From assembly GCA_040754335.1 (NCBI GenBank), contig JBFMCV010000001.1:434001-498000 (forward strand): a DNA stretch of 64,000 nt, written 5' to 3'. The notes beneath the pieces are model-generated. The model was given only the letters and a program-made list of their open reading frames with translations, was not told the DNA's origin and did no database searches. This DNA is from Thermodesulfobacteriota bacterium (lineage in GTDB: Bacteria > Desulfobacterota_D > UBA1144 > Nemesobacterales > UBA2774). Below are positions 58,261-64,000 of the stretch, in pieces. Made by a program: the position numbers and the translations under genes. Position 1 is the stretch's first letter. Each line of letters opens with the position of its first letter.

Positions 58261-59514
58261 CTAAACCGGAACCCTGTCCATATTGGCCGCTATGGTCTCT
58301 CCGAACTCCGAGCACTTGAGGAGCTTCGCGCCCTCAAGCTGCCGCTCGAGGTCGTATGTCACGGTCTTGTCGAGAATCGTGAGCTCCATCGCCTTTACTA
58401 TAAGGTCGGCCGCTTCGTTCCATCCCAGGTACTCGAACATCATCACGCCCGAGAGTATGAGCGAGCCGGGGTTTACCTTGTCCTGCCCCGCGTATTTCGG
58501 CGCTGTGCCGTGTGTCGCCTCGAAGAGAGCAAGGTAGTCGCCTATGTTGCCTCCGGGGGCCATCCCGAGCCCTCCTACCTGCGCCGCGCACGCGTCGGAC
58601 AGGTAATCGCCGTTCAGGTTCGCCGTCGCTATGACGTGGTATTCCCGCGTCCTCGTGAGTATCTGCTGAAGCATGTTGTCCGCGATCCTGTCGTTTATCA
58701 CTACCGTCCCGCCTGGTCTCCTGCCGCTGTACTTGTCCCAGAGGTCGTCTTCCGTAATCACTTTATCGGGGAATTCTTCCTTCGCGAGCTCGTATCCCCA
58801 GTCCCTGAAAGCGCCTTCCGTGAACTTCATGATATTCCCTTTGTGGACTATGGTGACGCTCTCCTTCCCCTTCTCGATCGCGTGTCTGAGCGCCTTCCTC
58901 ACGAGCCTCTTCGTCCCGAAGGGGCTTATGGGCTTTATGCCTATGCCGGAGCCCTCCCTGATGTTGACGCCGTACTTTTCTACGAGATAATTTCTGATTT
59001 CTATAGCTTCCTTGGACCCGCTCTGCCACTCTATGCCCGAATATACGTCTTCCGTGTTCTCCCTGAATATGATCATGTCCATATCCTCGGGTCTCTTTAT
59101 GGGGGAAGGCGTGCCTTTTATGTACTTGACGGGACGCACGCAGGCGTATAGATCGAGCAGCTGCCTGAGAGCGACGTTCAGGCTCCTTATCCCTCCGCCT
59201 ATAGGGGTCGTGAGGGGGCCTTTTATGGACACTATGTATTCCCTGAGGTCTTCGAGAGTTTCCTCGGGCAGCCATTCGCCTTTGAGATTGAACGCTTTCT
59301 CGCCGGTGAGCACCTCGCGCCATACTACCTTCCTCTTGCCCTTGTAAGCCTTCTCGACTGCGGCGTCGAAAACTATCTGCGATGCCCTCCATATATCGGG
59401 CCCCGTGCCGTCTCCTTCGATGAAAGGGATGATAGGTTTGTCGGGGACTATTAGAGATTCATTCTTTTTGTCTATTTTAATTTTCTGTCCCGCGCTCGGT
59501 TTTGAGGATGACAT
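58261..59514 (-). CDS. icd: Isocitrate dehydrogenase, NADP-dependent
   Basis: A 417-residue enzyme that oxidatively decarboxylates isocitrate. The phospho-site loop [17 protein letters not shown] is intact (Ser equivalent to E. coli Ser113), [14 protein letters not shown] is present, and the cofactor loop [18 protein letters not shown] plus the distal TYDLER carry the Lys-Tyr and Tyr/Arg residues of NADP-specific Icd. Length equals E. coli Icd (416). No AceK kinase/phosphatase is in view. AGGAG precedes the ATG. It follows acnA by 166 bp, upstream of mdh. Confidence 0.95.
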   Translation of the reverse strand: MSSSKPSAGQKIKIDKKNESLIVPDKPIIPFIEGDGTGPDIWRASQIVFDAAVEKAYKGKRKVVWREVLTGEKAFNLKGEWLPEETLEDLREYIVSIKGPLTTPIGGGIRSLNVALRQLLDLYACVRPVKYIKGTPSPIKRPEDMDMIIFRENTEDVYSGIEWQSGSKEAIEIRNYLVEKYGVNIREGSGIGIKPISPFGTKRLVRKALRHAIEKGKESVTIVHKGNIMKFTEGAFRDWGYELAKEEFPDKVITEDDLWDKYSGRRPGGTVVINDRIADNMLQQILTRTREYHVIATANLNGDYLSDACAAQVGGLGMAPGGNIGDYLALFEATHGTAPKYAGQDKVNPGSLILSGVMMFEYLGWNEAADLIVKAMELTILDKTVTYDLERQLEGAKLLKCSEFGETIAANMDRVPV

Positions 59515-59680
59515 CGTGAGAACTCCTGTTAAAAAATTTGGACTGAAATATAAATAATAAACGCCGGAAATTCAAATATTTGAAGCGTCTCGGGCGTCGT
59601 CCCGCCCGTCCCCGCATTCGGGCGCACTTATAGGCATACGGTATAAACGAGAGCACCGTACGCCTGCCCGGTCGGACGGA

Positions 59681-62374
59681 TTATTGCTTCATCATCTGTC
59701 TCAATACCGTTTGCAGTATTCCGCCGTTTTTATAATATTCGACCTCTATTGGGCTGTCCAGACGGCAGGTTACGTTAAACGTAAAATTATCCCCTTCCTT
59801 CCGCGTGACCCTGACGGGGATGTCTTTCCCGTGTTTCAGGTCATCTGTAATACCTTCGATGTCGTACGTTTCGTACCCGGTGAGCCCGTATGCGGCCGCG
59901 TTCTCCCCGTCCTTGAACTGGAGCGGAAGGACGCCCATGCCTACGAGGTTGCTCCTGTGTATCCTTTCGAAGCTCTCCGCGATGACCGCCTTTACGCCGA
60001 GGAGCACCGTGCCCTTGGCGGCCCAGTCGCGCGAGCTTCCCGTGCCGTACTCCTTCCCGCCTATGACTATGAGCGGCGTCCCTTCGGCCTGGTATTTCAT
60101 CGACGCGTCGAAAATGGACATCTGCTCGCCCGAGGGGACGTGCCTGGTCACGCCTCCTTCGACGCCCGGCAGCATGAGGTTCTTGATTCTGATATTCGCG
60201 AATGTTCCGCGTATCATGACCTCGTGGTTCCCTCTCCGGGACCCGAAGCTGTTAAAGTCCCTGGGCTCGACGCCGCGGGCTACGAGGTATTTTCCGGCGG
60301 GGCCGTCTTTCGGTATGGATCCTGCTGGCGAGATGTGGTCGGTCGTTATGGAATCACCAAGCAGCGCGAGCGCGTAAGCACCCTTTATGTCCATTGCGCC
60401 CGGAACTTCGAGAGAGAATTCCTCGAAGAACGTCGGGTTCTGTATGTATGTGGATTTCTTGTCCCACTTGTAGAGGTTCCCCTCGGGGACGTCGAGAGTC
60501 TTCCAGGTCTCGTCGCCTTCGAAGACCTGGGAGTACTGAGCCCGGAAGAGCTCGGGGTTGAGCACCTTGTTCACCGTATCGCTTATCTCTTTCTGCGAGG
60601 GCCAGATGTCCTTCAGAAATACGGGCTTCCCGTCCTTGCCCGTGCCTATGGGCTCCTTGTAAACGTCTATGTCAACCGTGCCCGCGAGCGCGAAAGCGAC
60701 CACGAGGGGGGGCGAGGCGAGGTATGCGAATTTAACCAGCGGATGCACTCTGCCCTCGAAGTTCCTGTTCCCGCTCAGCACCGCGGCGCACGTGAGGTCG
60801 TTCGCTTTAATAGCTTCCTCGACGGGCGCAGGCAGGGGGCCGCTGTTGCCGATGCAAGTCGTGCAGCCGTACCCGACTAAGTCGAAGCCGAGCTTGTCGA
60901 GGTGCTTCGTGAGTTGGGCGGCGTCGAGATAATCCGTGACCACCCTCGAGCCGGGCGCGAGGCTCGTCTTGACGGAAGGCCTCACTGCGAGCCCCTTTTC
61001 CACGGCCTTCTTCGCGACGAGTCCTGAAGCCACCATGACCGACGGGTTCGAGGTGTTCGTGCAGCTCGTAATGGCGGCTATCGCGACAGAGCCGTTCCCT
61101 ATCTCGTCTTTTCTTCCGTCTATGTCGATCGCGACTTTTTTATTGAGGTCCTTGCCGTCGCCTGTCTTGGTCTTGAGCACTTTTTCGTAAGATTCCTTGA
61201 GCGTCCTGAGGGAGACCCTGTCCTGAGGCCGGCTCGGCCCCGCCATCGACGGCTCGACCGTGGAGATATCGAGCTCGAGCGTGTCCGTGTAAACGGGGTC
61301 GGGCGTGGCGTCCGTCCTGAATAGTCCCTGCTCTTTCGTATAGGCCTCTACGAGCTCTACGAGCTTCCTGTCCCTCCCGGTGATCTTCAGATAACGGAGC
61401 GTCTCCTCGTCGACGGGAAAGAACCCCATCGTAGCGCCGTATTCGGGCGCCATGTTCGCTATCGTGGCCTTGTCGGACAGCGCGAGCTGGCTTAGACCCG
61501 TCCCGTAGAACTCGACGAACTTTCCGACTACTCCCTTTTTCCTCAGCATCTCCGTCACGGTGAGCACGAGGTCGGTCGCGGTGACTCCTTCCGAGAGCTG
61601 GCCGTAGAGCTTGAACCCGATCACTTCAGGGACGAGCATGTAGAGCGGCTGGCCCAGCATGCAGGCCTCGGCCTCTATTCCGCCCACTCCCCAGCCGAGC
61701 ACGCTCAGGCCGTTAATCATGGTCGTATGCGAATCCGTTCCCACGAGGGTGTCGGGGTAGGCGACCGTCTTGCCGTTTATCCTGCCCGAAGAGACTACGC
61801 TCGCAAGACACTCGAGGTTCACCTGGTGGACTATGCCCGTGCCCGGTGGGACGACCCTGAAATTGTCGAACGCCTTCTGCGCCCATCTTAAAAATGCGTA
61901 CCTCTCGCCGTTACGCTCGTATTCGCGCTCAACGTTCAATTTGAAGGCCTTGTCGTTCGCGAAGTAATCGACCTGCACGGAATGGTCGATGACGAGGTCT
62001 ACAGGGACTATGGGGTTTATCTTGTCGGGGTTGCCTCCGAGCCTGTTGACTACAGTCCTCATGGCCGCGAGGTCTACGACGCACGGGACGCCCGTGAAGT
62101 CCTGGAGTATCACGCGGGCAGGACAGTAGGGTATCTCGTCCGCGTTAAGTCCCTCGGGGCTCCATCCGGCGAGGGCCCGTACGTGGTTGTCGTTTATCAC
62201 GCTCCCGTCGTAATTCCTGACGACGTTTTCAAGAAGAATCTTTATCGATACCGGCAGGCGGGAAATATCCTTCCCGAGTGACTTTTCTATGGATTTTAAA
62301 GAATAATAATCGACTTCGCCCGCGCTCGTTTTAAGCGTAGAAAGGGCTTTCAGCTTATTGTTGATCTCGCTCAT
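59681..62374 (-). CDS. acnA: Aconitate hydratase A
   Basis: An 897-residue [4Fe-4S] enzyme that isomerises citrate to isocitrate. Cluster ligands are visible as Cys in [12 protein letters not shown] and the two Cys of [13 protein letters not shown]. The swivel domain carries [16 protein letters not shown] and GVLPLQF. Length matches AcnA/IRP-type enzymes (about 890), not AcnB. AAGGAG precedes the ATG and a promoter is at 62420-62447. First gene of the TCA cluster; no citrate synthase gene is in the window. Confidence 0.96.
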   Translation of the reverse strand: MSEINNKLKALSTLKTSAGEVDYYSLKSIEKSLGKDISRLPVSIKILLENVVRNYDGSVINDNHVRALAGWSPEGLNADEIPYCPARVILQDFTGVPCVVDLAAMRTVVNRLGGNPDKINPIVPVDLVIDHSVQVDYFANDKAFKLNVEREYERNGERYAFLRWAQKAFDNFRVVPPGTGIVHQVNLECLASVVSSGRINGKTVAYPDTLVGTDSHTTMINGLSVLGWGVGGIEAEACMLGQPLYMLVPEVIGFKLYGQLSEGVTATDLVLTVTEMLRKKGVVGKFVEFYGTGLSQLALSDKATIANMAPEYGATMGFFPVDEETLRYLKITGRDRKLVELVEAYTKEQGLFRTDATPDPVYTDTLELDISTVEPSMAGPSRPQDRVSLRTLKESYEKVLKTKTGDGKDLNKKVAIDIDGRKDEIGNGSVAIAAITSCTNTSNPSVMVASGLVAKKAVEKGLAVRPSVKTSLAPGSRVVTDYLDAAQLTKHLDKLGFDLVGYGCTTCIGNSGPLPAPVEEAIKANDLTCAAVLSGNRNFEGRVHPLVKFAYLASPPLVVAFALAGTVDIDVYKEPIGTGKDGKPVFLKDIWPSQKEISDTVNKVLNPELFRAQYSQVFEGDETWKTLDVPEGNLYKWDKKSTYIQNPTFFEEFSLEVPGAMDIKGAYALALLGDSITTDHISPAGSIPKDGPAGKYLVARGVEPRDFNSFGSRRGNHEVMIRGTFANIRIKNLMLPGVEGGVTRHVPSGEQMSIFDASMKYQAEGTPLIVIGGKEYGTGSSRDWAAKGTVLLGVKAVIAESFERIHRSNLVGMGVLPLQFKDGENAAAYGLTGYETYDIEGITDDLKHGKDIPVRVTRKEGDNFTFNVTCRLDSPIEVEYYKNGGILQTVLRQMMKQ

Positions 62375-62419
62375 TCTATTCTCCTTAGCTTGCTGGTTAA
62401 GCGGAAGGTTTACCCTAAC

Positions 62420-62447
62420 ATTCTACAGTTGAATCGGTACAAATCAA
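62420..62447 (-). promoter_or_regulatory. acnA promoter
   Basis: On the minus strand TTGATT (62442-62447), 16 nt, TAGAAT (62420-62425). The leader is about 40 nt, with AAGGAG before the ATG. Confidence 0.5.
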
Positions 62448-62461
62448 GCGTAAGCGGACCT

Positions 62462-62479
62462 TGAATCCTCGCGGATTCA
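62462..62479. repeat. TGAATCC/GGATTCA perfect inverted repeat
   Basis: A 7-bp stem with a 4-nt loop, just upstream of the acnA -35. It could be an operator; no T-run follows, so a terminator role is doubtful. Confidence 0.45.
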
Positions 62480-62598
62480 TGCGAAGCGGCGCTGCCGCCG
62501 GCGCGGGGTTTTATTGAATGATGCCTATGGTGTTATAAACGGAGTCCGCGGGGAGAATATTCATCGACGGCGCAGTGTCCGGGGCGTTCGCTTAGGCG

Positions 62599-63831
62599 TC
62601 AGCCGACCTTTCTGAATATGAGCGAGGCGTTTGTACCCCCGAAGCCGAACGAGTTGCTGAGCGCCGTTTTTATCTCGGCTTTCCTCGCCTCGTTGGGCAC
62701 GTAGTCGAGGTCGCATTCGGGGTCGGGGAATTCGTAGTTTATCGTCGGCGGGAGTATGCCCTGATCGAGCGCGAGCACCGTGAAAGCGGCTTCGACCGCG
62801 CCTGCCGCGCCCAGCAGGTGTCCCGTCATCGACTTGGTCGAGCTCACGGGAATCTTGTAAGCTCTCCGGCCGAAGACCTGCTTTATGGCGTTCGTTTCGT
62901 TCGAGTCGTTGAGCGGAGTCGATGTCCCGTGCGCGTTTATGTACTCGATTTCGTCCGGGTTCACTCCACCGTCCTTGAGCGCCGCGAGCATGCACCTTTC
63001 GGGCCCGTCGAGCGACGGCGCAGTTATGTGGCTCGCGTCGCTGCTCATGCCGTAGCCGACTATCTCGGCGTAGATTTTTGCGCCCCTTTTCTTGGCGAAT
63101 TCCAGCTCCTCCAGTATCAGCATCCCCGAGCCTTCGCCGATTATGAAGCCGTCCCTCTCCTTGTCGAACGGCCGGGAGGCGCGCTCAGGCGCGTCGTTCC
63201 GCGTGGACAGCGCGCGCATTGCGTTAAACCCCGCGAACGTGAGCGGGATGCAGGGGGCTTCCGTGCCGCCCGCGAACATGACGTCCGCCTCGCCGTTCCT
63301 TATCGCCATGGCCGCGTAGCCTATCGCGTGGGCGCTCGCGGCGCATGCGGTCGTAGTGCAGCAGTTGGGGCCCTTGGCGTTGAAGAATATGGATACGTAC
63401 CCGGCGGCCATGTTGTTGATGATATTGGTGATGAAAAACGGGGAGAGGCGTCCCGGGCCTTTTTCGGCCATCGTGAGCACTGTGTTGACGTATGTCTCCA
63501 TTCCCCCGATCCCGGAGCCGATAATGGTGCCCGCGCGTGGAGAGAGCTCATCCGTGATCTCGAGCCCCGCGTCCTCGATCGCGAGCTTCGCGGACGCGAC
63601 GGCATACTGGATGAACGCGTCCGTCTTGCGCGCTTCTTTCGGGTTCATGAAGAGCTCCGGGTCGAACCCGTGTATCTCTGCCGCGATCTGCGTCTTGTGC
63701 TCGGACGGGTCGAATTTCGAAATCCTTCTTACGCCCGGCCGCCCGGCGCACACAGCGTCCCAGGTCTCCTTATTCCCGATTCCGAGAGGTGTTACGAGCC
63801 CTACGCCCGTAACCGCTACCCTTCTTTTCAT
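62599..63831 (-). CDS. fabF: Beta-ketoacyl-ACP synthase II
   Basis: A 410-residue condensing enzyme of fatty-acid elongation. The active-site cysteine is Cys163 in TTACAASAHAIG, the same number as in E. coli FabF; histidines are in INAHGTSTPLND and MTGHLLGAAGA. Length is normal (E. coli 413). Its ATG overlaps the acpP stop by one base (TAATG), so the two are translationally coupled, as in many fab operons. fabH, fabD and fabG would be expected beyond the window edge. Confidence 0.96.
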   Translation of the reverse strand: MKRRVAVTGVGLVTPLGIGNKETWDAVCAGRPGVRRISKFDPSEHKTQIAAEIHGFDPELFMNPKEARKTDAFIQYAVASAKLAIEDAGLEITDELSPRAGTIIGSGIGGMETYVNTVLTMAEKGPGRLSPFFITNIINNMAAGYVSIFFNAKGPNCCTTTACAASAHAIGYAAMAIRNGEADVMFAGGTEAPCIPLTFAGFNAMRALSTRNDAPERASRPFDKERDGFIIGEGSGMLILEELEFAKKRGAKIYAEIVGYGMSSDASHITAPSLDGPERCMLAALKDGGVNPDEIEYINAHGTSTPLNDSNETNAIKQVFGRRAYKIPVSSTKSMTGHLLGAAGAVEAAFTVLALDQGILPPTINYEFPDPECDLDYVPNEARKAEIKTALSNSFGFGGTNASLIFRKVG

Positions 63832-64000
63832 TACTTTTTACGCTCCAGTATGAAGTTTACCGCATCCTGAACCGTTATGATGGACTCCGCGTCCTCGTCG
63901 GATATCTCGAGACCGAACTCGTCTTCCATCGACATGATAAGCTCTACCAGATCGAGGGAGTCTGCTCCCAGGTCTTCGATGAACGAAGATTCGGGTGTGA
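63831..64000 (-). CDS. acpP: Acyl carrier protein, 5' end cut by the window edge
   Basis: The last 56 residues of acyl carrier protein. The phosphopantetheine serine lies in the conserved Gly-Ala-Asp-Ser-Leu-Asp segment, followed by an acidic helix (EDEFGLEI) and the final Arg-Lys-Lys. About 20 N-terminal residues should lie beyond position 64000. The stop shares its last base with the fabF start. It carries the growing acyl chain and also supplies octanoyl-ACP to LipB. Confidence 0.93.
   Translation of the reverse strand, partial: TPESSFIEDLGADSLDLVELIMSMEDEFGLEISDEDAESIITVQDAVNFILERKK

Noticed and set aside
1-64000. tRNA, rRNA, CRISPR arrays, insertion sequences, prophage or defence islands
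   Set aside because: I read the intergenic regions on both strands by eye and saw no cloverleaf, repeat-spacer array, transposase, integrase or toxin-antitoxin pair. A tRNAscan or CRISPR search would settle it.

Overview
This 64 kb window is a chromosomal piece of a Gram-negative bacterium with a respiratory, lipoate-dependent central metabolism. The evidence is an Mla/MCE lipid-transport operon, several lipobox proteins, a homodimeric AceE-type pyruvate dehydrogenase, a NADP-type Icd close to the Escherichia coli enzyme, and an RpoH-type sigma factor. Base composition looks moderately GC-rich and uniform by eye, with frequent ATA isoleucine codons. I cannot place the organism firmly. A deltaproteobacterial-grade lineage or a candidate phylum such as Dadabacteria would fit, but that is inference. 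I saw no tRNA, rRNA, CRISPR, transposase, integrase or phage gene.

Layout. 0-12 kb: a small unknown gene and a short-chain dehydrogenase, then the pyruvate dehydrogenase genes on the minus strand (aceE, aceF, lpdA and an ATPase-GNAT fusion), followed on the plus strand by a second lpdA and lipB. The gaps between these genes are full of small hairpin repeats. 12-17 kb: a lipoprotein facing a cytosolic GAF-GAF histidine kinase, a response regulator and a MEDS-LuxR regulator. 17-24 kb: a TPR protein and a Rieske ferredoxin, an FAD oxidoreductase divergent from a Y-family polymerase, a MerR-like regulator, a lyase of the isocitrate lyase/PEP mutase family, and a DUF945 protein. 24-27.4 kb: the mlaE(STAS)-mlaF-mlaD-lipoprotein operon. 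27.5-35.3 kb: a polytopic membrane protein, cdsA, a PurN-like protein with substituted catalytic positions, glnS divergent from hemB, a half-size EamA transporter, a HAD phosphatase and a receiver-like protein. 35.3-42 kb: metH, a glyoxalase II-like hydrolase, a lipoprotein, and thrC overlapping a ubiquitin-like sulfur carrier. 42-52.5 kb: chaperone and translation genes (grpE-dnaK-dnaJ, ppx/gppA, an EF-G paralogue, rpmE, and rpoH-dnaK). 52.7-62.4 kb: TCA-cycle genes in the order acnA, icd, mdh, sdhC, sdhA, sdhB, sucC. 62.6-64 kb: fabF and the 3' part of acpP.

How it works together: pyruvate dehydrogenase feeds acetyl-CoA to the TCA cluster, and LipB supplies octanoyl groups for the E2 lipoyl domain. 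Two hsp70 loci and rpoH form a proteostasis block beside translation factors.

Most distinctive signals: (1) several genes have an extended -10 box (TGnTAnnnT) 6-9 nt before the ATG and no Shine-Dalgarno, which predicts leaderless mRNAs; (2) REP-like hairpins with a GTAGGA head and compensatory stem changes; (3) a thrC/ThiS-MoaD-like pair whose carrier ends Gly-Gly-Phe-Arg, near metH; (4) a formyltransferase-fold protein without the usual catalytic His and Asp; (5) a shared 12-base motif in front of the lipoprotein and the histidine kinase; (6) a response regulator with a degenerate, His-less dimerisation helix. No clearly new defence or mobile system is visible. These are leads, not proven systems.
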